NCBI GenBank assembly: GCA_037576195.1
Contig: CM075103.1
Location: 28,666,723 to 28,730,722, forward strand
Length of the DNA stretch: 64,000 nt
Reading direction: 5' to 3'
Source: Phytoseiulus persimilis
Taxonomy: Eukaryota; Arthropoda; Arachnida; Mesostigmata; Phytoseiidae
Under the pieces are notes generated by a model. The model did no database searches. It was not told the origin of the DNA and saw nothing but the letters and a program-made list of their open reading frames with translations. The translations under genes and the position numbers were made by a program. This document shows, one piece after another, positions 12,046-24,054 of the stretch. Each line of letters starts with the position of its first letter. Within the stretch, counting starts at the first letter, position 1.

Positions 12046-14081
12046 TACCATACATCCTTTGCATCAATGCGGTTCAATAAGTCACAGGACGAAAAACTTC
12101 TGTACTGTACAGATATGGACTCATCATCCCGCGGGGAGTGCTAAAACTGAGTTTCCCTAACTTTCCAGCGGAACCCTGACGGTATCCGTTAGGGAATCGT
12201 TCCTGGGATCCCGATTATTTTCGAGTCGCCGGGGCTTACTCTTTGAGCGACAAACTGGGGGAGGGGGGATTCTCTCTCGTTGCAGCGAAGGAGAGGAACT
12301 CGGTGACATCAACACGAACGCTTGGGTAGATAGACTCAGGTCAGAAGTGATCCGATTTGCGAAGCAACCTCGCGTTCTGGTAAACAAACTCGGATGATAT
12401 TTTCCCGAGTCGGGGAGGGAGCACCGAGAATTGTCCGGTTTTGTTCGCACGAGCACCGTTCAAACACGCCGGTTCGTGTGTTCCGCGATGGGTTACGAAA
12501 AGTCTGAATGAGATTTTGCGCACTGAATGCAAGAAAAGGCTCTGGAGAAGCAGAACGTTCGTGACGTTTTCGATCATCGTGCATTGCGGTAGCCGCAGGG
12601 GGACACGCGCATATCGTGACAGTGGTCATCAGTGGAAGTAACTGGAACAGCACAATGACAGCTCTACTGGCCACAGCCGGACCAATAGGTCTCTGGCCGT
12701 GAAGCTCGGAGTACGCGTTCAGCGTTGAACGAGAGCCCGTACGAATCCCTCAATGTCTAGAGATGGGCGAGCCTCGGGAAGGGGAACCTTCGGCCCAGAA
12801 CGATCCCACAAGCTCCGCCCGAGGAAACAACAATGACAAGGGGCCAATGACGATGAAGATGGACGGTTCGGGAGCCAGCCGCGTACACACACATCTACCC
12901 CTGAGTACCTCCGACGTAGTCGCGTGCGTCCTCACTAGCCGTGGATTATCTCTTCTCCCGTCGGGTTCAATCTTTTTTCCGTCGAATTCACGGTTACAGC
13001 TAACGACGGCAATCACCGCCCTGTTTGCCCAAGCCGACGTGAAGAATGGAATATTTTGAAAAATCGTTGACACTCGCCCGACAACCGGATGAAAAATGGA
13101 GCGGGGAGTCGTTCCAGAGGCTCCAGCTCGGGTCGTCGTTCAATCGCTCAACGCGTCAGTCAAGTCCAACATCGGAAAAGACCTGGTCGCGTTGTTCTGT
13201 TTTGTTCCCAAGAAAAAAACTGCATGAAGCAGCGAGAGTGACGAGCCCGGCAATTCTGAAGAAAACTGGAAAACGATCAGGGATTCGAACAGAATATTTC
13301 GGATTGAGGATGAGGGCGGCGGTGTCCTGTTGAAGAATGGACGTATTCCTCACGCTCCTTAAAATTCCCCCGTCCGATTCGTCATTGCGGCGGAAGGGTG
13401 CGGAGTTGGAACGAGGTAGGGATCGTCCCCTTCATTGACGGGGTTCGATTGGGAAAGAGGGGGAGGGTCGCGATTTTTTTCCTCTTGGGTGCTAATCGAG
13501 CTTGATTGCATGACCTCCCACTCGACTGCAATGCCCTCTCGGTTGGATAAATAGATGAATATATCGAAAGACGAAGAGGCAGCTCCCCATCAAGTGGGCC
13601 GCCGATCACTTCACCACGAGCGACGACGAACGCTTGCTGACCTCGGGCAACAGGCCCTGTCAGGCCCCGATAAAACAATAAGCATGAGCGAACGACGCTC
13701 GAAATGGATCCATGCCGGGAGGCCGAGGAACGCGCGGTCGGGAGCCGATGGACGATTCGCGAAAAAGTGTCCGAAGAGCTTCGTGACCGGAATCGGCGGA
13801 TAAATGAGCGCTTGAGCTGAGACAACTGAAGGAGTTCGGAACGAATGCATCAAGGGGCGCCACTGGCCTGGGAGCAGGCCCTCCTAGTTCGTCCTGTCAA
13901 GCTCATCCCATCGAACGAGAACTGGAAGGACCCAGGCTCTTCTGGCGTGCGGCTTGCTCAGAACCAAACTCAAGCGAGACGAACTACCAACGATGACCTC
14001 AGGGTGTCGGATAACAACTCGGGATAACAGCCCGGGAAACAACTCGGTCGGATACGCGAGGCCTGGGGTTCGGGAGGGAAA

Positions 14082-14104
14082 GGGGGGGGGGGGGGGGGGG
14101 GGGG
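14082..14104. repeat. Poly-G run (23)
   Basis: Longest homopolymer in the window: 23 consecutive G on the plus strand, preceded by GGGAGGGAAA. A tract like this can form G-quadruplexes and is prone to length errors. Confidence 0.95.
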
Positions 14105-17039
14105 TGACAACCACAGGCGGTTACCAAAGTTGGACGCCACTTCCGGGGCTTTGACTATCTATTCACTCTAGAGAGGAACCGTCTGCGCTCCCCGATCGCT
14201 GATCTCGGTTCGAGGAGACGAGGCCGTTTCGCATGGAGGTGGGAGCGTTCTTTCCGTGGAGGCTCAAACCTGAACCTAAATGAAACCCAAGCAGCTTTGA
14301 CTTTAGGCAGCTCGGGAAATGGGGAAAGGATCGGCGAATCAATGGATGAATGCGAAGGTGGGCTTAGGCGGATTCATCCCTCGGATCGTTCCGGAGAATC
14401 GAATAAACTTCTCGGAGGAGCTCGTGGTGGAGCCCACCCGTGGATTTCACCCGAGATCTCGGGGAATTGATAAAGCCGCCGCCGCCTGTTCGGACGATTC
14501 GGGACGAACGCTCTCAGTAGCTCCTCGGTCCTGTGTCGGAGAGCTCGCGCAAACACCAGCGCAATAAACTGATGCGATCGGAGATATCACAGTGAATATT
14601 GATCGGTTGGAGTCGCAGAAGTACGCGATCGACACTGAACCCTCATCACGAAATTCCGAACGAACATCGTCGTTCGGATATCCCATCAGGGAGGTTATTA
14701 CGCCGCTGTTCGATATTGCTCTTTGAGGCGTTTTGCAGAGCTCGCGACACAGGTGTACGACTGGACGACGTTGCAAGTGTCTCCCCGTAGTGATCAATTC
14801 GCGATATTGTGCCCGGATGTTGATCAGCGGAATCGACGTGTGGCTTATCTGAACACGGAGGAGTGGACCGTCGCGCATTCGGAGAACGACGCATCCTTTA
14901 CCCGACGATGCTGCTCCAGCAGCAGTTTCGTCCCCCGATCCCAGAATCAAAGGGAACTGAACCGAGAGCGCTCCTGCTGGATGGGAACACGAAGGCTCTT
15001 ATCCAAATGTATGAGTTTCATGGGTTCCGCTCGAGTCCACAGCAGAGCTCCAGTAATAGGTCGGTGGAAAGCCTTGGCGCTCAAAACGTGTCACTCCGAA
15101 CATGAAACTTTCGTGGTGCTTCAAGCTCGCGTTTTCGTATCTTGGTGCCATCTTCGGCCTCCCTGGCGGAGAAACATCATCTCGAACGGGCCGGATCCCC
15201 TGTGGTAGGTTTGACTCCCGGGATTTTCGGTTTGAAGGAGACGCCGACTTGACGAACCCCTCATAACGAACCCCACCTCCTCGATTTCGCAACACAGGCT
15301 TCAAGCCCCAGGCGCGTAGGTGGAGCAGCGGACGCGGAGACTTGAAACCGTTGAGGTCGCTCTCGAAGCGCCAGCCTGATTGTCGTCAGCGAAAGTGAAC
15401 GAACTTTTGGCTCCTGCTCCGATTTCCCGCCGGATGCGAGTCCACGGATGTGGTGTTGACCGCGCAGACAGTGCGGCCCTCCGATGGTACCTTCCTCTGT
15501 CCAGGCTTTGGTGTTAGCGCGATCTTTCCAATTCAGCTCAGCACCGAATGATGCCCACAGTTTAAAAGGCAACCGCACTCGAAGTTGCTCCAACTTTCCA
15601 TCGCGGGGCTGAAGAGTACGAACCTCGCTTGGGATATCGAAGATCAGAGCGCGGCGTAGCTTCGGAAGCGCACCCGATCTCCAGAGCGCCGCAGAGGTAT
15701 GTCTGGGAATGCTGATTTATCGATGGTTCCCATACCGTATCGGCAAATACGGGGAATCCATTCTCTCCGAGAGCGCTGAATCGCCGCAGATCCTCTGAAG
15801 CGCTATCAACTCCCTGGAAATTCCCTCAAACCGCGGCGATTCAGCGAAGCTTTCTTCCGTTCCTCGTCACTTCCGCAACCGAACTCTCCGTAGCGGCAAT
15901 CCCACTCCGGTGGCCGCCTGTTCGGCCGAGTCAGAGTTCAAGCGGGCACGAGTTCATCAGACCCGCGCCGATCCCGCAAGTGCCGCGCACGTCGCCGTGA
16001 CGTTCACGTGTGGCGTCAGGGAGGCTCACTCGGAGCTCGCGGAGAGAAAGTGTTTCGGCGGCCGCGTTCTGATCACGCAATATGGGCGCGAGAGAGGGAA
16101 ATTTTCGACGCGTGCCGTGATGGAGCACGAGCTGAACGCTCTGGTCCGCTGCTCGAGCAAGACTCGCGGCTGAACTCGGAGCTCTGCGCACTTCTTGTCG
16201 AGCGCCTCCATCCTCGGGTCCTGCGTCCCGAGAGGGAAGCTGCAGACACTTCCAGATGAGTCACTGAATGGAGGACAGCAGTTGTAATTGAAATTCTGAA
16301 TAGTTTGCCCCGAATCCCCTCCAGATACAGAAATCCGTATGGCTTCAAGTTGATGTCAAGATAAAAATGTCACTCCCATTGCAGCGCTTGAGTTTGCGAG
16401 CGAATAGGAGAAGCCGGGAGATACCGACTGAGAACAGCTTCCTCCTGAGCCCCAAACTGCTGTCGCAAGGCTTTCAGGATGGAATGAGATTTTTTCCCCC
16501 GTACTGTCTTCATTTTCTGTAGTTCAGCGAAAGCGTCGAGAGTTACTCGAAGTTGTGAGCTTCTCGTCCGAGTTGTGTTGCGGGGCTGCAACTCGCAGCC
16601 CATGATTCCGCGTTGTTGCCTCCACGCTTTCTTGTGCGACAGTTTTTACGACGAGACGTTCGAGCTAATAAAGTTCAGGAGCACGGAGAGTCTTCATTCG
16701 TTGAACTGTTCCAGCGAGGGCGAAGAGAAGAAGCTCATCATGTCTGACACTTCGTTCCCCAACTGAACAGGGGAACAAAGAATTTCGCGTTGTACTCTGT
16801 AGCTTGACATACATTCGTTGGAGAATGAGATTGCCTCTAAGTTTATTGGCCAGTTGCTGTTGTTAGCGGGGAGGAACAAGCTGACATCTGCATCCCCACT
16901 CGAACTTGCACTGAATGATTCCAACAAACAAACTCTCTCGAGTACGAGTGCACACAATAGACCACTGGGTAGACCAGGACTGCAGAGCAATGGAGAACGG
17001 GAGGCGGCTTCAAATAAAGTTTGCTGTTTGAAGGGAACC

Positions 17040-17330
17040 GCCGAGAAACGTGGGAGAGAGGAATGCGGGAGACGAGAGAATGTGTAAAAAACGAGAAAGG
17101 AATACGGAGAGAAACGTGCGAAAGAATGAAGGGAAAAGTGGGGAGGGAATAGAGAAAACCGATGAGGAATTCAGGAAAACAGGGATATGGGACAAGTGAG
17201 AAGAAAGAGTGGTAATGAGAGAGTCGTGGGGAGAGAAAGAAAGAAAGAGAGAGAGAGGGAAATTAGGAAAGGAGTGCAGGAAGCTCGAGGAGGGACAAAG
17301 ATCTTTCCGAGAGAGTTCAAGCCGCATTTT
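17040..17330. repeat. Purine-rich (GA) tract
   Basis: About 290 bases made almost entirely of A and G on the plus strand, with AGAAAGAAAGAGAGAG-type runs near 17230-17260. It is low complexity, and the open frames crossing it are compositional. Confidence 0.8.
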
Positions 17331-20300
17331 GAGAAGTGGATGCCGTGGCTTCTGTGGCAGGTCTGAACAACTCCGCGTGAGGACGGCTGATCTTATGCTC
17401 TTACATCGGAGAGGAGGATCTCGCTGCAATCCTCTCGAGCTCAGATATTGCGTTTCAAATATAAACGACCGCGATCAGTACGGGATGCACTTTCTTGCTT
17501 CATTTTGCAATTCTCCATACCCCCGCCTTGTCTCGTGGGTCGCTCGGAAACGAATTCTCGGAGTTACGGTGTTCGAAACTGATGTCGAAGCCTGAAGGAA
17601 CTTTCTCGACCTCAAATCTCATATCCTTCCGATGGCTGCGACGCCGCAGTCGTCGGCAGTCTCTATCGGTGCATCTACGAGCAAGCTCTCCGCGGAAACT
17701 CCTCAGGCGTATCCACGCGTAGCGGGTTGGAGGTTTCCCGACAAAAGCGGTGGGCTCGCAGGGTGCGGAGATGAAGTGATTGTTTGCGCGTCGCAGACCC
17801 CCACAAGCAAATATTCACGAGACGTCAACCTGGCAGAATATTAAGCTCCTATACCTGGTCCGCCTGAGCAAGTTTCGAGCAACTCCGGATTCATCGCCTC
17901 CAACCACCGCCGAGAATTCCGGCTTATCCACTGGTTCATCACTGGGAGATCCACTTCCCGGAGTAAACGGAACCCAGGTCCGGAGTGCCGCGGCGTTGAC
18001 GAACTTGATCTCAGATCGGAGCCGCGCTCGCTGAAAGGACCGACAATAGCTCGACGGAAACGAGCGTCAGGCGCGACTCCGTGCCGCTGTCGGGAACGCT
18101 CCTCGAGCATTTCCCTGGACCAGGGCAATTCTCGCGGAAAGTTCCGAGAGCCATTTGATTGTTCAACGGAACTCAATTGAGCCGCAGGAGGGAACCCTCT
18201 CTCGGGTTCGGCACGTCGAAGTTCCGAGCAGTGAGCCAGGAAGGCCTCCGCTCGAACTTTGAGGGAGCGATTCGACCACTTGGGGCTCGTCCGGCGCCAT
18301 CTTTCGATTCCTGCTTTTCGGCAAGTGGTCCGAGAGACTGGGAAGCTCTTGAATCGCTGAGCACCACGAGCCGGATCGCTCTACTCCAATGGGATAATAT
18401 TCCACGTGAGATAGTCAGACTTTTCCGTTCAGGGAACGCTCCCAGCAAGGGAAACTTCCGAACGGATTCCCGCAGAGGTGCGATGGTGAGCCTGTGGTTG
18501 TGCTCGATTTCTAGAGTCCATTAACTCAGGGAGCTTCCTGGCGAATCCCTGAACGATTGACAATCGAACCTGGACTGCAACAACCTCGCTTATGGTCGAC
18601 TGAGTTTTCTGAGTTGTCTCCTCGACTTATTCCAGGAGTCTTTGAGCATGCATGCTCCAGGGGTGAGGCATCCTCAGTGAGGATTCCTCACAGATTACCG
18701 GGACCTGCAGGTTCATGAATCTACGCGCTCAAAAACAGCATTCAAGAACGAATGCTCGGAAATTACTGCTGGCGGCCAAACATGGCGCGCTGGTAAGTGT
18801 TCACGAGCGGAGCGATACGTTCGGGTATGTTGTGAGCGGCCTCGCTCCCCACCGGGTTGCTCTTCTCTTGGACGGAATGTCGGTGCATCGATGGTCCGCT
18901 CGATGTCGTTCAAAAACGATTTGCGACGGAGAGCGGTTGTCGATCCCGAAAGCCATGCGCTGGAATGTTGTCACAACGGCTGAAGAGCTTCCGATAAATG
19001 CCGGCATGAGCTCATCATCGGGACTCCGGCTTTTATTGCGCTCTCATACGGGGTGTCTCACGATAGGAGTCCTCTCAGGAATCTCGATGTCTCGACGGAT
19101 CCGCGGATACCGGTTTTCGCAACAACCGTGTATCAATCTACTCGAGGTCACAGTATCGGTTGGAACGAGCTGCTGGCTCTCAGAGCATCTCAGCGGCATG
19201 CTCAATTTTTCAAGCTCCTCCCAGAGAAGTCCTGAACCCTCAGCTCCCGGGATGCTCCCTCAGGAATGATGTTATCAAAGTCTGACTTCGATGCCGAGCA
19301 TCTTCTCGGGATGGGGTCGTCGAAGATTCTCCCTCCATCCGCCTGCTCCGCAACGCTGCACTAATTGATTACGTCAACCCGATTTCCGATATTTCCGGCT
19401 AAATCAAGTTGCTCCCGGACGAACGCTCCAATCTGAAGCGATCGCTCGCTGCCTCCGACATTTGAATATTTCAACTTGTTCGTGCTCAAGCTGTTTGGCC
19501 AGAAGCTGGGATTCGCTCCGGAAACTACGTAGAGATGTAACCGATGTGAGTTGGGTGGAAGTCACGTATCGTGGCAACAGCTGTTCGCTTCATCTGATGA
19601 TTCGTATTGGATTCACAAGAGCGTTCGCTGGAACTTTCCCGTTCTATTTCCGTTACCGCCAACACGGCCTTATATAAACTTCACAGCTGACGGAGTTCAG
19701 GAGCCGCTGCACAGAAGGACGATAACGACATGGGGAACGAGGAGAGAAGATTCTCATTCGACTGAGAACGGGAATGAATCCAAGCCGCCGCGATTCCTTC
19801 GAGCTCCAGATCGATCAGAGGGAGCCTCGTCGGAGAAGATTTCCGAGATAGTTCCAGGGGCCATGAGTCGAAAGGACTGCGGGACCAGAGTCTATGCTCG
19901 ACCTCCAGCCGCTCCGAGGCCCGGAACGGGCTCGAGCGGGTTGAGCTTTAAACATGACTTCCGATGGACAGTGGATCCGCTCCGACCGAGGGTCGGCGGC
20001 TTACCCCTCTCGCTGCCAACGCGTCGATCGCTACTCTGAGCCGTTTGGTCGGGAAAGAGCGCACAACTCGGGAGGGGGTTTCTGCGGCTCGACACGATCT
20101 GGTTCTGCTTGAACAAGTCACAGGTAGCCGAACGGAAAAGTGTGTTCCGATCGACAGGAGCCAGACCCTACTCATCAGCGGGAGAAGACGATAGTGAGCT
20201 CGATATGACGGCCCGATTGGATCACCGTGCCCAGGCCTGCCACGCAACCGTTCTCACGATCTGTTTGCGCGAAGCAATGAAGCTCGCGGTCTGCGGGCGC

Positions 20301-21089
20301 GGGGACCCACCGCCCCCTCGTCCGTCGCCCACCTCATCCTTGTTTACATGGAATACATTCGCGACATTGCTCACCGGTCTCCTGTGCCTTGCGCCATCAC
20401 GGATTCTTCGTGAACATACAGGAGACGCTCTTATTACATTTTTCCTCAACCCCGGAGAATCTGAACATAGCCGACTGCGTTCAGGTATTTCCCTGGAGAG
20501 CCTAATGTTAACATATCTCCCCCGGTAAAAATTGGATGTAGCCGTCGACGTCGCTTACCACCGAAACCTCATCTACTCTCGATCACCGTGAAAGGCTCAA
20601 TCCACCAGCTCGGCTGGAACTCCGTTGATTCGAACGAACGAACGAACGCACACACCTCCTACGACGTCCTCGTTTTTCAGCGCCCGTTTCCGCTCCCCCA
20701 ACGCAACCATTCACTCGACCGGTCGGTCATGGACTGCCAGTTCCTTCCCCGTTTCTCGTTGTTCGCTCGGGAACCGGTGACTCTAAACGCTGCGGTGCTC
20801 AACATCGTTTCGATACCTTCTCCGCGACGTGAAAACACATCTGTTCCCTCTAACGGCCATCCGTCTCCGCGACGAGGGGACCATAATCGGAGATTTCCGA
20901 GCTGCAACGAATCCAAAAGCAGCGATGGAAAGCATCGCCTCACGCGCGGGCTCCTTTTCTCCGTTGAGCACGAAACGACGTGTAGGTGTCGAGTTCCGCC
21001 CATATTGGATTTTGAGCCTTCTGTTCACTTCCCTCGCCATCTCTTCTGAATTCTCACTCGGTTGTTGGAGTGAGCGTCGATCTGCTTAC

Positions 21090-21137
21090 CATATTCTGGC
21101 TACGAAGGCGCCGTACTGAACATCATCCTGGACTCAA
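21090..21137 (-). CDS. Candidate 5' exon of the guanylate cyclase (5'UTR plus ATG)
   Basis: A 48-base block between a strong acceptor (TTTATCCGTTTCAG) and a strong donor (GTAAGC) on the minus strand. All three frames contain stops, so it cannot be an internal coding exon. Its last three bases, 21092-21090, are ATG lying directly on the donor (phase 0). Joined to 9779 it would give M followed by YGFF, the expected beta-type start. A TGA lies in frame upstream of this ATG, and an out-of-frame ATGATG starts a short upstream reading frame. The intron would be about 11.3 kb. A nearer ATG at 10894-10892 before a weaker GTGAAG donor is the main alternative. Confidence 0.35.
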
Positions 21138-23704
21138 CTGAAACGGATAAAGAAACAACGCTGTTAGAGGGCTCGGCGAAGATGTTGGCCACGAGATCGT
21201 TCCGGAAATCTGGAACTCTGCTGGAAACTGAACAACTCCAGAAGGGATTCCTCTCGTTCCTCTGATTTACGATGTTTTCCTTTTCGTTCGCATCGTTCCT
21301 TCGCGTCTGCCCCTTCTGCCAGTCTCCAACCCTGCGTTCCGCTGGATTTCTATTTCTTCACCTCCGGACGGACCAGCCGTATCCCCTGATCCGATGTTGC
21401 CCGCATCAATATCAAATCAACTCTAAAATTTCGCTCCATCAGCCTCGGATGAGACTGAAACGGGTCGCAGGAGGGCTCCTTCGTCGACTGCCGAATCCTT
21501 TACCAGCTGCATCAGAATCGAGCACCGGTGATGTTTTCGATTTCTCGAGCAGCGAAGTCAATGCAGTTCCGTGGAATCGCCGCTAAGGACGATCTCTGAA
21601 GATATCGTGTTGACTCTCCGGCACACGAACTCGCTGTTTTGCGCTTATTCCTTCCCCTCGCGCGACGACTGGAAAGTGTCCACTCGCGCGAAAATCGCCC
21701 AGCACCCCTGAGTATCCTCAAGACTATCTCAGTTCCGCCGAACCCGGGGTACAGTGGCCCATGAATTCGAAACGAGAGTTCCGCCCGAGACTCGTCCAGC
21801 CTCCACCCACATTTGGAATTTTTATGCGCAGTAAGGCAGGGAGTCCTCCACAGTCGCTTTAGTGCCCGTGGCGATGTGGCAACAGAAGGCAAACGGCTGG
21901 CCACTCTCGCGAGGATGCACGAGCAGGAGTTTCACCCCGACTCTGTACATGTATATGAAGTTGGCAGAGATAATAGCCCTCGAGGACAACGTTCTCGAAC
22001 CCTGAGACGTCGCGCGACATTGAACGACATCTCGACCAGAGTCAAAGCGTTTGAGAGGATCCGGGCGAGTCGCGGGCCATGGAGTTGCCTCGCTCGAACG
22101 CCAAACCGTGAGGAGGAGGAGGAGGAGATGTGACCCGCGTCACGGGCGGAGAAGTCTGCGCAGGGTCGGCCGGCGTGAGGACAGGCCAGCCGGGGTACAT
22201 TATACATCTGCCGAAGCGAAAAGAGCCTTCACAAAAGGGAGGCGACTGCATCCAAACGATCCATCTCAGATTGATGGGACCAACGGAGGTGCTTCCTTGC
22301 CCGCCCGATCGGTCTCCGTAAGGATCTGGGCATCCGCGGAGGAGCCTTGTTTCCCTCTTCAACAACTCGCTCAATGTGAAACGTTTCATCGTCTCGAAGA
22401 ACCACGGGGAGCAGATTCCGCTCGAATTCCGTTGGCTCGTTTGCTCACTCGCTTCGCACGCTTTGTTGCTTGTGGAAAGAACGTCTTCGGGCGCGCTTTA
22501 TGTACGACGTTCGTAGTGAGTCAAGTTGAGTTTCACGCAGCATAGATATATTTATATCCAGACCGAAGCCGCACAAAAACTGCGACCTCGGGGACGTGGC
22601 TAGGAAGATTGCACTTGTTCGATCAACAGATCTTGCACTGTCATCAAAACAGAATTGAATTCCCCCGGGACGTTGATCGAGAATCGTTCCCGAAGAGGAG
22701 AATTCCGTCGCAGGGTTCCGCTCGGGCGGGGAAACTAGAATTCGGAAAGTCGGAACAATTTAGGAGTTGGCCACACCGTGTTGTAGAGCTGAAATGCAGA
22801 ACACGGCTTCCGCTCCCGAGGCTTCAGTCATCGTCAACGCCTGGTGCCGCGTCCCTAGATAGCTGCCTGATGAAGGCGGGTCGGCCACCTGCAGTTTTGG
22901 AATGCGCCCTCGAGGGAGTAGCACACTAAATCGAGAGCTCCGGCCCGGCAATCTTTCGCGCGGCCCCTGCCGGAGCTGCTCTCCTCTCAACCTTGCTGTT
23001 CACCGTGTTTTGAAACATGTGAAGTCTGTTCTCTGACCTTCAGGCGCTATCGTTCGAGCCGGCTCGTCTGGGTCTCTGTGACTTCAGTTTGACCATGTGG
23101 CGAGAACATCGAATCAAATTCGATGGCTGATCGAGAGCGCCGGTTTCGTACCCACAACTCGAGGATGCTATTTCGAACGTCAAAACCGACATCAGCTTTG
23201 TCCTGGGACGATTGAAAAGTCCCAACTTGTCCCGAGCGCTTCAACCACATGCGATTGATTGTGTGTATATTTAAACACTCCATGTCGATGAGTCGGAAAC
23301 CTCTAGCTCGGAGCTGAACGGAGCCAGCGTTCGCAGGTGGCACGAGGATGCGTTTCCGACTGCGTCGGATGCCCGAGCGCTTGCCCCGACGGCGGGCTCG
23401 CAGGTTGAACGGGAGTATTGGCGGAGAAAGGTTGTTTGTGAGTTTGTCGACGTCCTTTCTCCTCGCTCGACAAGTCGGCGGGCTGAGCGCCAAGGCTTCT
23501 GAAACTCGATAGTGTGTCCACGTTTGCGTCGGAGCTAACGGGAAATCGCTTCCGACGCCATCCAAGTAGAGGAAATCCGATGTTTTTCCAGGAGCTCCGG
23601 GCGGTTAGTCGAGGGGAGGAAATTCTCAGAATCATGGATCCGTCCGCGTCCACTTGTGAACAAGTCCGCAAATCGCCTGAGCTGTCGCATGAACGAAACT
23701 CCGC

Positions 23705-23838
23705 ACAGTCATCACCAGGGCCTGAAAGTTCAGGCGATTTTTCGAAATTATCCTCTCATCGCAATGAATCAATCCCGGGTGATTGATAGAATAATTTCGA
23801 AAAACTGCCCGAACATCCAGACTCTAGTCATTACAAAC
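23705..23838. repeat. Dispersed repeat, copy B
   Basis: Partner of the copy at 11905-12045, same orientation, with small insertions and deletions. On the plus strand the end of this copy reads RIISKNCPNIQTLVI, which faintly resembles a leucine-rich repeat. Copy A does not preserve that frame clearly. Confidence 0.5.
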
Positions 23839-23959
23839 GGATTCTCGGAGGGGCTCCAAGGATAGTGATACCATCCTGGCCGAGCAGGTTCGTTCGTTTG
23901 TGGGCCGAATCAGCTCGGGGTCCAGGTCAGGAGGAACAGATCCCTATGAGTTACGGAAA

Positions 23960-24054
23960 GTCCGGTATACGGGAGGTCCGTAGTAGAGAAGGTCCGTTAA
24001 ACGGGAGCTCCGTCGTGGAGAGGGTCCATTGTACGAAACCGTTGTAGAAAATGG
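23960..24054. repeat. Degenerate 32-base tandem repeat, three units
   Basis: Units at 23960-23991, 23992-24023 and 24024-24054, each starting GTCC. The first two share CGGGAG(G/C)TCCGT and a following GT(A/G)GAGA. The third is more diverged and one base shorter. Confidence 0.7.

Larger units (their letters stand above)
9780..21089 (-). other. Probable first intron of the guanylate cyclase gene; no recognisable gene inside
   Basis: I could not recognise any protein family or RNA gene on either strand here. The longest open frame (10916-10077, minus) is rich in Arg and Ser with no domain and is treated as chance. One plus-strand block (about 11037-11172), with a CGCTTGCAG acceptor and a GTAAGC donor, is exon-like (contains PKLSREEYSNETSACTG) but stands alone. 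The stretch also holds long G runs, a purine-rich tract and one member of a dispersed repeat, listed separately. Confidence 0.4.

Noticed and set aside
22051..22545. 164-codon plus-strand open frame
   Set aside because: Rich in Arg and Ala, crosses a GAG triplet run, has no domain and overlaps other open frames.
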